Notes: generated by a model not told the origin, from the sequence alone. A stretch of 64,000 bases of DNA from Sclerotinia nivalis (GCA_029531795.1 JAPEIS010000012.1:1116001-1180000); one strand, 5' to 3'; shown: positions 1-11,640, counted from the first letter of the stretch. Program-made: numbers and translations.

Positions 1-1949
1 GAGGGTGCAGCGATGCCTACTTCTCTTTGGCTTTCTTATCACGGACTGGTTGACATAGCAAGAGTACAAAAAGGTGAATCGGTGTTGATTCTTCAAGGTT
101 CGAGCAGTTTTGGGCAGGTAGCTCTTCAACTGGCGAAAAGTCTAGGAGCAGAAGTTTTCACAATGGTCAACTCGACTTCAAAGAAGTTGTTACTTGAAAC
201 TCTTAATCTTCCCGAGGCAACAATTTTTCGCAGCGACGACTTGAGTACATCTCTCAAACATAGATCAAATCTTGCTACTCATGGAAAAGGCTTTGATGTC
301 ATCATTGGACCAATCGCAGAGAGTGTGGATGTGAATTATGCCGATTTTATTGCACCATTCGGCAGAATCATAGATATCGGGCTGAGGGGTGAGCAGCGAT
401 CAATGATAGGGCCATATAGGCATATGATCACCAATTCATTGCAAGCATCAATAAACATGGTTGACCTTCTCATCAAGGACCCAGCTTTAGCTCACAAATC
501 CTTCAGAAACGCGACAGACTTAGGTTTTAAGAAAGGCCTGGAACCACCGCGGCCACTTCACATATTTCAGGCTTACGAAATTGAGGCCGCTTTCCGACAC
601 TTTGAAGACGTCAGTGCGATTGGGAAAAGAGTTGTAGAACTACAGCCGGGTTCTATTATACAAGTATGTCTAGAATACACCTACTCCATTGTCTGTTTGA
701 TCTCTAGCTTACTTTGTGCATCCATCAGGCAAATGTTGAGACGAAACCAGAATACTGGTTCCCGGCGAATGCGACATATGTCATAGCAGGAGGATTGGGA
801 GGTCTCAGTAGAAGCTCTGCGAGATAGATAGTTAGCCGAGGTGCTCGTAACATGATTCTGCTCTCGCGCTCAGGTATCAATGGTAAAAAGGCGGCGCAAG
901 CTCTTGTGAGCGAGCTCGAGGCTCAGGGGGCCTGCGTGGCTACTCCTAGGGTCGACATTGGAGATTTAACTAGTCTAAAAAAGGTGCTAGGCCAGGTTTC
1001 TAGGAATATGCCTCCAATTCGAGGTTGCATCCAAGCAACTGTAGCATTGAGGGTTTGTTGCCACCTGTTGCAAGTATACCATAATATATTAATTCGATTA
1101 TAGGATAATCTGTTCGACAAAATGTCATACGAAGATTGGGATATCAGTACACGCTCGAAGGTGGCAGCGTCCTGGAATCTTCATGAAGTACTCCCTTCAG
1201 ACCTCGACTTCTTCGTGCTATTCTCTTCTATCAACGGCATTTTTGGTGGCCGAGCACAGGCAAACTATGCTGCGGGCAATACCTTCAAAGATGCTCTGGC
1301 TCATTACAGAATAACGCTTGGACAGAAAGCGATATCGATTGATCTAGGAATGATGGTTAATGAGGGGGTAGTTGCTGAGAACGAGTCTGTGCTTAATTTC
1401 ATGCGTCGCATTGGCCATTTGATGGACATTCAGGAGGAGGAGCTGCTCGGATTGTTGGACTACTACTGTGATCCCAAGTTGCCTCTTTTATCCACCGCCG
1501 ATTGTCAAATCTTGATCGGCATTGAAATGCCTTCGGCAGTTCTGGCTAAAGGCATTGATCTGCATCACTCCATCTTCCGACCAATATTCCGCCACTTGTT
1601 CCGAGTTATCCCAGAAGACTTGAAAGAAAAGGGACATTCACAAAATGGAGCCGTGGCAATTCTCGATCGCGAAGGGTTGTTGAGAAAGGCAGCGTCGCAA
1701 GAAGATGCAGTAACTTTGGTCGTCGAGTGGTTCTCGGGGAAGATTAGCCAAATCCTAGGACTGGCGGTCTCGGAAATTGATACAAGCAAACCAATTCACA
1801 CCTACGGTATCGACTCGCTAGTTGCGATTGACTTGAAGAACTGGCTGGCGAAGGAAGTGGGTGCAGATATTGCAGTATTCATGCTGTTGGGTAATACATC
1901 AATAGAGAGCTTGAGCAGAATGGCTGCTGAAAAAAGTCGGTATCGATGA
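1..1949 (+). pseudogene. Reducing polyketide synthase, C-terminal ER-KR-ACP part, interrupted by a stop
   Basis: The window opens inside a type I polyketide synthase. Three exons join cleanly: 1-663, 729-1052 and 1104-1949 (introns 664-728 and 1053-1103, both phase 0). The first exon is an enoylreductase domain (VQKGESVLI, then a degenerate nucleotide-binding loop SSSFGQVALQLA). The second and third form a ketoreductase: GGLGGLSR Rossmann loop, LFSSINGIFG, and the active-site tract NYAAGN with Tyr and Asn. The acyl carrier protein lies at the end, with the phosphopantetheine Ser in YGIDSLVAIDL, and a normal stop follows. However, codon 825-827 is TAG where related KR domains have Trp (ARW-(L/I)VSRGA). 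A TGG to TAG change is a C-to-T change in CpA context on the other strand, the pattern left by RIP. The KS, AT and DH domains would lie left of the window. Family and domain calls are firm; loss of function is inferred from the stop. Confidence 0.85.
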
Positions 1950-2663
1950 GATGTAAAACGAGGATGAGGGCTTTGGTTTAGTTAATATCGGGACTGAGCT
2001 AGTATGATATAGGAGAAGCGAGAACTATGTTCGTATTCTGACACAACAATCACTATTTTATTGAGCAACATGGAATACTTCAAAACGAGATAGGCTAAAT
2101 GATGGAGTTCGATTGATTAATTCATAATACTGAATCCTTAATGTTTGGGGTTGATAATCTTTTGAGGACATAGAATATTTAACATACCTTTCTTTGCTGT
2201 TCTTTCAGCCCTTTCTTCATACGGAGGTACGGCACATAATAATCGCAAGGGATTCAAATTAGCAAGGAACTAAGGAATCTGAAATTGGTTAGATATCTAG
2301 TTCAAAGGCTGTATAAGAGGAAGAAAGTACGGGAGAAGGTTGGATTATTTACAATTAGAGATAGTAGGGAGGAAGCCTAAGCCGGAAGGGGGCCAGCTAG
2401 TAGCAGAAATGGTACAGCGAAGGCATGTTTGAATGAGTGAATTTAATACATATCTGATGTGACTTATTAAAATAATCATAACAAAATGTTAGTCACACAG
2501 AAACGTGACAAGCCATTTTCTTACGCCATGTGCCACATCTCCGCAGTTGCAGCATCGCAATAAATATTGATAAGCATCAACGACAAACCGCGAAAATTTA
2601 AACTTCGTCCCAGGCTACGTAACGATTATTACCTCCGATCAGCACTCCACAAAAAACAAAACC
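1950..2663. other. Intergenic, AT-rich, no gene seen
   Basis: This 714-bp gap separates the polyketide synthase end from the dehydrogenase on the same strand. No convincing open frame, RNA gene or repeat was seen. It presumably holds the synthase 3' end and the dehydrogenase promoter. Confidence 0.6.
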
Positions 2664-3612
2664 ATGACCCAAAAATCCGTTCTTGTAACCGGAGCCAGCG
2701 TCGGCAAAATTGGTCGCGCCCTCGCCCTCGCCTTCCAACAAAAAGGATTCCTTGTATTTGCTTGTGTGCGCAATTTGGAATCAGCAGCTGATCTTGCAGA
2801 AATCCCCAATGTACATATTCTTGTCCTCGATATCACATCAGCCCAATCCATTTTCTCCGCCGTGGAATTCGTGAGAGATCGTACATCGGGAAAGGGTTTA
2901 GATATTTTGATGAATAGCGCTCGAGTGGAGTTTGTCATGCCCCTACTCGATTATGATTTAAGTGAAAGCAAAAGATTATTCGATATTAATGTTTGGGGTA
3001 CTTTGGCTATGGTTAAGGCGTTTAGTCCACAGCTTATTGGGAATAAAGGGATGGTGGCTAATATGAGTTCGATTGCTGCGTATATCCATAGTCCTTGGCT
3101 TGGTAAGTGTTTCTATTTTCCTTATATTGTAGCTTGTAAATTAACTTTTTGTAGGGCTCTATGCGGCATCAGAAGCGGCACTCAACACCCTGGGTGAAAC
3201 TCTTCGGCTAGAATTGGCGCCGTTCGATGTGAAGATATTAACTATAGTATCGGGCGCTGTCAAAGCCGATATCTATAAGAAACCAGGAGAATTTAGCCTA
3301 CCTCCCGATTCTATATACGCACCTATCGTATCTAAAATCGCAGATGTCGCCGAGGGAAAAACAAATCCGGATATGATGGAAACTGATGCTTATGCATCGA
3401 AGGTAGTAGCTGACTTGTTGAAAGAGAGAGATGGGCTAGTGTACAGGGGTAATTGGGCAACCGTGACACATATTCTTAGTTGCTCGCCGTCATTCGTTCT
3501 AGTAAGTCTTTCTTTTGATTTTTGTTGCAAGTCTAATCTGTGATCTCAGGATGGGATCGTGTCAGCGAAACGAGGTCTTGATGAGCTTGTTAAATACCTT
3601 AGAAGGTCATAG
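2664..3612 (+). CDS. Short-chain dehydrogenase, AYR1-like, with altered catalytic residues
   Basis: Three exons, 2664-3102, 3155-3501 and 3550-3612 (introns of 52 and 48 bp), give about 282 residues. The fold is a classical SDR: TGASVGKIG nucleotide-binding loop near residue 9, DITSAQS acidic pocket, Ser in MSSIAAYI, then the active-site helix, and the motif ETLRLELAPFDV typical of fungal 1-acyl-dihydroxyacetone-phosphate reductases (Ayr1 type). Two family signatures are altered. The YxxxK motif reads YAASEAA, with Glu in place of the catalytic Lys (codon GAA), and the usual NNAG reads NSAR. The protein may therefore be inactive or have changed chemistry. It lies 714 bp downstream of the broken polyketide synthase, on the same strand, so it may be a tailoring enzyme of the same decayed locus. 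Calling it Ayr1-like is by motif similarity only. Confidence 0.8.
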
Positions 3613-6435
3613 TTAGACAAGTTCGAACTGTGACCTTTGCATATTTAAGGAAAGAGATGAAACACTCAATCGAGTGTTAAGAGTACACAATGGCTAGTAT
3701 GGCGACCATTTTATGCGTATGAAAGCTTTTTCCTCTACCGGTTTATAGATGAAGATCTTGACCTCGAGAGTGGGAGATGTCGTTCTCGCAAACGGTTATC
3801 CTAAATTATATCCTCAACTCAAATGGGGATGGGGATGGACAAGGAAGTGCAATGTGCATGCCAGGCTCCAGCTTTCATAGAACCCGTTGGACTTTTCCAG
3901 GACCATTCCTTAATTCCGGCGTTCATCAATAAAATCTCTTCATGCACTACACACAGATTGAATGACTTAAGCTCAAACCTTCTCAAACCAAATCTTCTCC
4001 TCCCTCTCCCATAATCTCCTCTGCTCTTATCCCAAGGGCCTCCGCGACCCCATCTACACCAACCCTGAACTGCGCCGGCGCGGCCTTCTTAAATATCATC
4101 CCGGGGGCAGTCGTAGAATCCACATATGCCATAAAATAATCTCCGGATGTGTTTCAATCCCATTGCAATTTTTCCACAATTGTTGTTTTGTCTATCGATG
4201 TGAAGACTGTTGGTTTCTTGATCTAGAACGACTGTGAATTGCTGTAGGCAGGATGGAAATATTTACACGTGTAATCTGCAAGAAGGAGTATAGGATACAC
4301 TTCCGGTGAAAGGTGGTACGTCTTGGGACAGCAGAGGTACGTGGTGTTTGGATCACCTTGTCACCGTGGTAGGCTGCGCAGAAATAGCCCGCAATCCACG
4401 GGTACTCGTGGGTAATCCGCTCTATGGGTTACCTATTAAAGCTAGAATTTGTTTTGCGGGTTATTCGTTGAGATTTTAAAATAATCTGTTCTGTGTAGGT
4501 TATCTATGGGTTATTTATTAGGTATAATTTGTAAATAATTTATAAAGATTAGTATAAAAATTAGTATAATTTGAATAAATATTTGTAGATTATCTATAAA
4601 TTTGTGGATTATTTATAGATTTGCGGATTATTTATAAATTATCTATAGATTATCTATAAATTATTTGAGGATTATTTATTAATCTGTAGGTAAATGGATT
4701 ATCTACAGGTTGGTAAATAATCTATAGATAATCTATGGATAACTTATAGATACTCATTCAGATTCTTCAATAACCCGTTCTGTCGGCGGGTTACCTACAG
4801 GCAACCCGCCAGAGCTATAATCCGCCCCGCGGGTACCCGTTGCGTCGTCGTCGTCGGGAAGTTAGAGGGGAAAACTGGGAAATGGTATGTATATATATAT
4901 CCCTTATTCGATATGCAGCGAATTGAAAGGAAATTTTGAGCTAGATCATTGGATATGATGTTGGATTTGCGATTGATCGGAAATAAAGGGGTAGTGTATA
5001 GGACAGACTCTAAAAGCCTGAGGAGGTGGCGCATCTAATCAGAGATGTATGTGCAAGAGGTGACTATTATACATAAGCTTAGAGATGAATGGGAAAAAGA
5101 GAGGTATCGATAGAAGAGACTGAAATTTTGGAGCGGTACCGTATTTTATGAAGAGATGTACAACAAATGACTGTTTTACTGAATAGATTATGGAGTATAA
5201 TGATTTTATGATATAGTATGTGTGACATATGTAAGGAAATAAACGGGGCTCTAAAAATTAAGGTTAGTGTAGAGTGAATGATGGATAAGGAGTTAGATAT
5301 TTTAAGCGGGGTAGAATGTTAGCTTTGTTAGATGTGTGACAAATTATGGACTTTAAAAACTAGTCTTAGGAGCACTTCAATGACGAGCCACTCATAAATA
5401 CCTTGTGAGACAGAAAATCCGTACAAGTGGCAAGTGATCGAAATCCGGGTTCTCTGTTGGCAAGGCATCCGAAGAAAACAGATTTCGATACGTGTTCAAT
5501 CAACAACTTGGTCTTGGGCTCTAGACGTATGGTGTGGCGCTTGCCTTTCTTAAAAAAATTTGCTAGATGTAAGCTATGTTTATTTTAATTTTATTTTAGT
5601 GGATAAAGTTTTGACGAGTTGTCATCTTGCAGCTCATAGATATTCATATCTCACAACCCCCATGCCTTTCACGTATAGACGAGTAATGCTCAGTACGATT
5701 TTGTGAATGGGGAAATTGAAGTCAATTTTTCCCTTTTGTGACAACTCTTTCTTTCTCATTCACAAATAAAATATGGGGCACTGGTTGAATGTTCCTTGGT
5801 GAATATTGAAATCTTTGGAGATAGTGTTTTATGGAGCTAATATATTTAAATTTTAAATCAAAATCGTCACCTAGATCATATCGACGATTTTAGATGGATA
5901 GCCTCATTGCTCACCCCAAAAAAACGAGTTGCCATGCCATAGTAGGTGGTTAGTTCCAGAGCTCTAACTTTAGCGAGCTAGTGAAAAATTCGCTAGCTTG
6001 CCCCTTTTCAGTTTTCAAATGCCGAGAGCACCACTACCGAATATTTTCTCCACAATTAATTGAGGCTCTTGTTGAGGAAACTTGTGTCGGGAAAACAATT
6101 GTAACTTATGGATAGAGTGGCAATTATGATATTTTTTGTAGAATACTGGTGATAGGTAAATGCTGGTATGTCGTTTTGGGTTTGGGGGTTCTGTAATTAA
6201 TGGTAGAGTGATTTTGATGGTGGGAAGGAAATTTTCATTAAGTGTCTACGTTGGCGGAGATTTATTTTAGTGAAAAGTTCTGCATATGGGAGATACTCAC
6301 CTGAGGGGGATTAGTGAGTTAGTGTGGGTTAATTGGATATGCTTGAATATAGTTACATTTAGGGGGGAACTAGTCATTTGCCGGGTGTAGCGACTCTTCG
6401 TGAAATAAACGTGTCAATTATTCTATCATTCCGGG
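3613..6435. other. Long intergenic stretch, no gene supported
   Basis: Apart from the AT-rich block listed separately (4385-4846), this 2.8-kb stretch shows only short open frames in all six frames and no recognisable protein or RNA motif. The frame at 3823-4014 is low complexity. The stretch presumably contains the promoter side of the trehalase gene. Confidence 0.5.
4385..4846. repeat. AT-rich block bounded by imperfect inverted repeats (candidate decayed MITE)
   Basis: The left edge (about 4390-4434) holds CGCAA..ACGGGTACTCGTGGG, then CTCTATGGGTTACCT. The reverse complement of the right edge (about 4790-4846) holds CGCAACGGGTACCCGCGGGG, then CTCTGGCGGGTTGCCT. The two match in order with small indels. 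The roughly 350-bp core is very AT-rich and built from variants of GGATTATTTATA and GATTATCTATAG. This is what a non-autonomous DNA transposon with degenerate termini would look like. No coding sequence and no clear target-site duplication were found, so a local satellite cannot be excluded. Confidence 0.45.
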
Positions 6436-6442
6436 TATAAAA
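6436..6442 (+). promoter_or_regulatory. TATA box upstream of the trehalase gene
   Basis: TATAAAA lies in a GC-richer context (CCGGG on the left), about 200 bp before the first ATG of the trehalase reading frame. Position and sequence fit a core promoter; use is not demonstrated. Confidence 0.45.
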
Positions 6443-6640
6443 GGACCAAAATTCCCCGGTCATGGAAAAAACATTCAAATTAAACTCTGCAGATCAAATA
6501 TTAAAAACATTCCTTTCTTAAAAGCATTTCCTATTGTGAGATCCTAGGCCTCTCTTGCTTTTTTTACCCTCTTGCATTTCAAGAAAAGTATTGAGGTATG
6601 ACATATATTTTCCTACATACAATTAAAGAGTCCACAATTA

Positions 6641-9600
6641 ATGGTCATATGTAGAATAACAAACTACGTCAATATGGCTGCATGTATGTCTTGGTTGCTG
6701 CGCCTTGCAGCTGTCACACTTCTCCCGGCAGTAGCTTTTGGAGCAGACTACGGCGAAGAGGTCAATCCGGCTTCTCAATTCAAAACAAAAACGATTCCGG
6801 ACGGAACCATGCCACTATTACCGGATTTCGGGGTACTTGCAGAGAGTCCTTTGAGTAGGTGGGATGATGAGAATCTTACGCTTACCACGAATGTTCCAAT
6901 ACTCGGGAATTTTCTGGCTAGGATGCACTTGTCAAACGGGTATGATTCCAGTCTTCTTTTGATAACTTCAACGTAGTACATCATGTACGAGGAAGTACGC
7001 TAATCTTCATAATAGATATATTGGCCTCGCTGAAGCCTCACTCGGCCCTTTTTTTGAGAAAGATTTCAATCAGACACATCGGGATGGGAAGCAACCGATG
7101 GAACCATGGCCAGAATTTAATCCTCGTCAGACTTTCGCTGGCATTATTGGATTCTTCGACAGACAGCACAATACGACTGCAACAAATTATCCAGAGCTTC
7201 TCGATCGAGGTGATGAGAGCGTCATCTCTGGTATACCTCACTTTACTGACATATATGTTACGGTTGGTGAGCAGGTGCTTAACGCTACTGTAGACCTAGC
7301 TACAACAAGACATTATAGCAGTTCGTTGAACTTGATGAATGCCACGGCACGCTGGAGTTATACGTGGACTCCAATTGTAAACGGCAGTTCAAGCTTTGAG
7401 GTTGAGGACATAGCATTCATCAGTGCTGCAAGAGTCAACGTCGCTGCCATTCAGCTTAATGTCACTCCATTGAACGAAACAACAGAAAACATCACTATAA
7501 CAGATAGTCTGGATGGTAGAAGCGCTGCCAGGTCATTCCTTGGACAGAAAGGTAGCGATGCTGCGTCTATATATGTTTCTAATCACCCAAATGGTCTTCA
7601 AAATGTCTCGGCATGGACAGTTTCTACGGCAAAATTTTCGAGCAGCAACACTAACTCTATCTCACCAAGGTCTATCGTATATCATAATGACGATACCATG
7701 ACTATTGGACAAGAGTGGAATTTTGAGCTCAAGTCTGGACAGCCAATCACCTTCCATAAATTCGTTGGCATTGCCTCGACGGACAAATTCCCCAACGCAC
7801 AATTGATAGCTAATCAAGCATCCAGGAATGCCACAAATGACGGATGGGATGTACTTCTTGCCGAACACACTGCGATTTGGAATCAGCGTATGGAAAGAAA
7901 GGTAGTCGATTATAGGAACCCTGCCACCGGCCATTTACCAATAAATGATAGCCTCGCCGAGGTTGATCAAATCAATGCTGCAGTTAGTCGATATATGATC
8001 CTCCAGACTCTCCTTCAAGAAGACGACAGCAATATCAACGACAATGGCGTTAGTGTTGGAGGAATTACTGCAGATCCGTACGGTGGCATGACTTTCTGGG
8101 ACATGGATATTTGGATGTTCCCGGGTATAGCTCTGACTGATCCCGACTATGCTCTCCAAATGATCAAATATCGGGTCAAGATGTACGCTCAAGCCAAGGC
8201 CAATGCACAGGAGGCTTATGTACAGGAAAAGTACAAATTCGATAATGATTCCGTGTTATATTCTTGGACTTCGGGTAGATATGGCAATGCAACTGGAACG
8301 GGTCCCACATTGGACTATGAGTATCACATCAATACCGATGTGGCGAAGATGATGTTGGATTATAGGAGAATTACTAACAACGAGGAATACTTCAAAGAAG
8401 AATTGTGGCCAGTAGTCGAGAGCGTAGGACATACTATTGAGGGAGTACTTCAGAAGGATGATCAGGGAAAATGGAATATCTGGAACATGACTGATCCTGA
8501 TGAGTGGACTAACCACGTCAAAAATGGTGCCTTCACTCAAGCGTCCTTCTTTCAAATCATGAACTCCATCATCTCCATCAAGAAGCAATACAACGAGACA
8601 ATTCCACCTACTTGGCTCGACATCGCCGAAAACATCGCCATTCCCGTTTCTTCCTCCGGCATCACTCTCGAATACGAAGAAATGCCCTCCAACATAACCG
8701 TCAAACAAGCCGACGTAACTCTGCTTCTCCATCCTCTCTCCCTTCCCGAGTCATCCAAACCCATAAACTATACTCTCAAAAGAAAACAAGCAGACCTTCA
8801 GTATTATACGCAAAAGCAATCACTCCATGGTCCAGCCATGACATTCGCCATTAACACCATCGCTACACTCAGATATGGAGGTTCTGGTTGCTCAGCCTCT
8901 ACCTACAATAAGATGGCCGTATTGTCAAATCTCCGCGCTCCATGGTTCCTAATGAGCGAACAAGCGAACGATGATACTAATGCTAATGGAGGATACCCTC
9001 CCGCATTTCCATTTTTGACTGGCCACGGAGGCACGATGCAAATCGCTTTTTACGGCTACTTAGGTCTAGATTCCTCGCAAGACGTTCTCACAATCCAACC
9101 TACTCTTCCCCCACCAAAAAAGTACCTCACGATGCATGAGTTCACGTGGGCGGGGTATACGTTCAGTGCTAGTATGAATACCACGCATACTAACATCACA
9201 TTTACTGGAGTGTTACCTTCTTCCTCAAATCCTCAGGACACAACTTCGGTTCCCATGGTACAAAACCTCCCTGCATCTCGCCATCCACAAATAAATTATA
9301 CACTTTCGCTCAATCAGACTCACACATTAGAAAATGACATGTATTGGCAAGACCTCACCACTCCCAATAATCTCCTTCAATGTCTTCCCATCATCGCATC
9401 AGATGCTTCCGAACTAAATCGCTGGCCGGAGAGCGTCAATGATGGGGATGTAGGAACGAGTTGGCAGCCCGAGAATACTAATGAGTCTTCTATCTCTATT
9501 GACACCAGCTCTGTCCAAGGCGAAAGAATAAGGGCTGTTAATGTGGTATGGGGTCAAAGAATTCCTACTAGTGCCATGGTTGTGGTTTTTAATTCCACCA

Positions 9601-9932
9601 ATTCATCCGACGGACATATATTCCCCCTCCCTCTTCCTGATCTCGATATTTCGGATGTAGCAAATATAAAAACGATCAAGAATACTGATTCACTATCAGA
9701 TGTTACGTCTTCGGAGGATTCTCCGGAGGGCAATGGGGAAGAGGATGCTGGGAACGATGTGAGGCTTGAGGAAGGTCTCAAGACGACTTATATGCTACCT
9801 GATGATAAAGTAGTGTACATGGGAGACACAGCTGTACTTCGGATTGCTGGGTGTTTAGGTACTAGCTGTGGAGTTTTTGGAGATGAGGCAGGCGCTACGG
9901 TTGAAGAATGGGAGATTATTGGCGAAGCTTAA
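6641..9932 (+). CDS. Acid trehalase, glycoside hydrolase family 65
   Basis: Two exons, 6641-6939 and 7016-9932 (76-bp intron), give about 1071 residues. Splicing restores the family motif LSNGYIGLAEASLGPF across the junction. The enzyme hydrolyses trehalose to two glucoses at acid pH, in the vacuole or outside the cell. Evidence: NPRQTFAGI and SGIPHFTDIYVT in the N-terminal domain; GGMTFWDMDIWMFPGI at the start of the catalytic barrel; DYEYHINTDVAKMM, which carries the GH65 general-acid Glu; and FPFLTGHGGTMQIAFYGY near the barrel end. A hydrophobic signal peptide (SWLLRLAAVTLLPAVAFGA) precedes the mature part. It fits best if translation starts at the Met at 6686 or 6674; the first in-frame ATG is 6641, so the start is uncertain by 15 codons. 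Many N-x-S/T sites fit a secreted glycoprotein. Length matches fungal acid trehalases (AtrA, Ath1). Confidence 0.93.
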
Positions 9933-9963
9933 ATTGAGGATTTGGGGAGTTGGAGTTGAAATT

Positions 9964-10131
9964 GGAATTGGAATTGGAATTGGAATTGGAATTGGAATTG
10001 GAATTGGAATTGGAATTGGAATTGGAATTGGAATTGGAATTGGAATTGGAATTGGAATTGGAATTGGAATTGGTGTTGGTGTTGGTGTTGGTGTTGGTGT
10101 TGGTGTTGGTGTTGGTGTTGGTGTTGGTGTT
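9964..10131 (+). repeat. Compound hexanucleotide microsatellite, (GGAATT)18 then (GGTGTT)10
   Basis: Eighteen perfect GGAATT units (9964-10071) switch directly to ten perfect GGTGTT units (10072-10131). The array begins 31 bp after the trehalase stop codon, so it probably lies in the 3' UTR. Because the unit is six bases, all frames through it stay open: one would encode alternating Gly-Ile then Gly-Val, another Glu-Leu then Val-Leu. Confidence 0.95.
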
Positions 10132-10886
10132 GGGATGATAGATAATTACTTTGTCAGGACTATGGAATATTTAATGTTTAATATTTTTTGCTTGATATTA
10201 ATATAGATATATTCCACATTTAATATAATCTTCAATAATACTTTTCCTCTATCCTTGATATATGCGAGTATTTATTTCTTTCGTTCTTTATTTTTTGCTT
10301 TTTTACATAGTCTCACCTCAATTCCATTTTGCTAGTAGTTATCCAAGTGAAGTAATTCAACCCTCCTTTTATATTACCCGTCTCGTAGTTCGAGGCTGTT
10401 ATTCACATATATTCAAAGTCCTATTCATGGCTAATTCGGAAAAAGAGATACTCTCCGAGTGATCTCCTCTCAAATCATCACATCTCCATTAATCTTCTCT
10501 TCCAATCTCTAGCTCTCGCTTTCCATTGGTGGTTATGTTAGAATAAAAAACATCAAGGCATATGAGAACAGTCAACCCTGACCAATGATTTAAAATCCAA
10601 GATCCCATCATACATCCAATTTTGTCCCGAAAACCAGTATAAACAGCGTCTGCAACACAAACGGAATATATACAAGGATTTATTTCATGCACTATTTTTC
10701 AGCCATCCATCTTGAAACCAGCACATATTCTCTAGTGGGGCTTATTGAACGATGCTAGTCACGCATTATGTTACACAGTATAATTCCAAATACTTTCCTC
10801 AAAAACGATTCGATATCTATTCCTTACTTTACAATCTGGTTAAAACATACTTGTAGCTATAGGCATCTACGCTAGTTTCAACATAG
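10132..10886. other. Intergenic, no gene seen
   Basis: The first part probably includes the trehalase terminator region. Only short frames without recognisable motifs occur (10262-10462 plus, 10489-10692 minus), and both are hydrophobic, low-complexity translations. Confidence 0.5.
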
Positions 10887-11279
10887 TTCCACGGCCGTTC
10901 CGAAGTGTCAGCAGACAAGGAGGACTTGGAATTCTTCGTCGAAGCTGTCAAGCAATATTACCAAAACGACAACTTGGTAGAAGTGAAACAGAATCATATC
11001 GTCGTCAGAGTAAACAAGAATCTTTGTCTTCCATTCGAGCGCCATAAGCTCTTGCAATTCAGTTCAAAACTTTCGGTTCGTCACGCCAAGGAAATCGAGG
11101 ATTATCTTGATACAATCACTCGGGTTGCAGAGAACCATTTGGGCCTTGAGTCTATATACTGGATGAGGCATTATAACAAGATTGATTTTATTGCTAGAAT
11201 GGTGTTCATGATTCGCGGAGATCTTTTGAGCAGGTCCGTAAGTCGTGGGTCATTTATCATAAGGTCTATTCTCTATTAA
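10887..11279 (+). pseudogene. Open frame without a start codon, probable gene relic
   Basis: An uninterrupted frame of about 130 codons begins just after a TAG at 10884-10886 and has no early ATG. The translation looks protein-like: EFFVEAVKQYYQ, QNHIVVRVNKNLCLPFERHK, then an amphipathic stretch KEIEDYLDTITRVAENHLGL. I do not recognise the family. It lies about 60 bp before the SET-domain relic and may be the 5' part of the same dead gene or a separate fragment. The missing start and the decayed neighbour argue for a relic, but an exon of an unrecognised gene is possible. Confidence 0.35.
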
Positions 11280-11319
11280 CATTCTGGGAAACTGAATGTT
11301 TGAACTGTAACCGATCAAG

Positions 11320-11640
11320 ATGCGTCTGGGACCCATTCAAAAAGTAAGCCAGTCTCGAAGCTTTTCAGCATTGAAAGTGTCGAAAAAGGGCAATGGATTA
11401 GTAGCTCGCTTCAACATCGAGAAAGGAAAACGAATAGTTTCGGAGAAGTCCTTTTGAAAATTGACAATCTCAAATTTCTCATCATCAACATGTATCGAAA
11501 GCAGCACCGTTAAGAGGTTAAGAAGCTTACACAACTATAGCAACAACAATTTCTTTCGCTTTGCAACAAATTTCCGGTAATAACCCTTTTGTCAGTGATG
11601 TGGTAACCTTCTGTGAGCCGCACCGATGACCCTAGGACTG
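11320..11640 (+). pseudogene. Relic of a SET-domain protein gene
   Basis: From about 11359 the first frame reads SFSALKVSKKGNGLVARFNI followed by EKGKRIVSEK, which resembles the opening of fungal SET-domain proteins (a G-x-G-L-V-A turn, then an E-K-P). It hits TGA at 11455-11457. One base further on, the next frame resumes with LLKIDNLKF and continues through KKLTQL and QQQFLSLCNKFP, matching the usual (Q)FLSLHN-x-(F/Y)P region. That second part has TAA at 11511-11513 and TAG at 11538-11540. A further shift gives GNNPFVSDV. Two of the stops could come from CAA or CAG, that is C-to-T in CpA. The SET core (NHSC) is absent. The assignment rests on recalled family motifs. Confidence 0.5.

Noticed and set aside
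4390..4850. GGGTTA-rich edges as a telomere or subtelomere
   Set aside because: There is no tandem TTAGGG array; the motifs are scattered, oppositely oriented and mixed with GGGTACCCG.
9868..10206. Gly-Ile/Gly-Val repeat protein frame
   Set aside because: It is a shadow of the trehalase 3' end plus the hexamer array; the true trehalase frame ends before the array.
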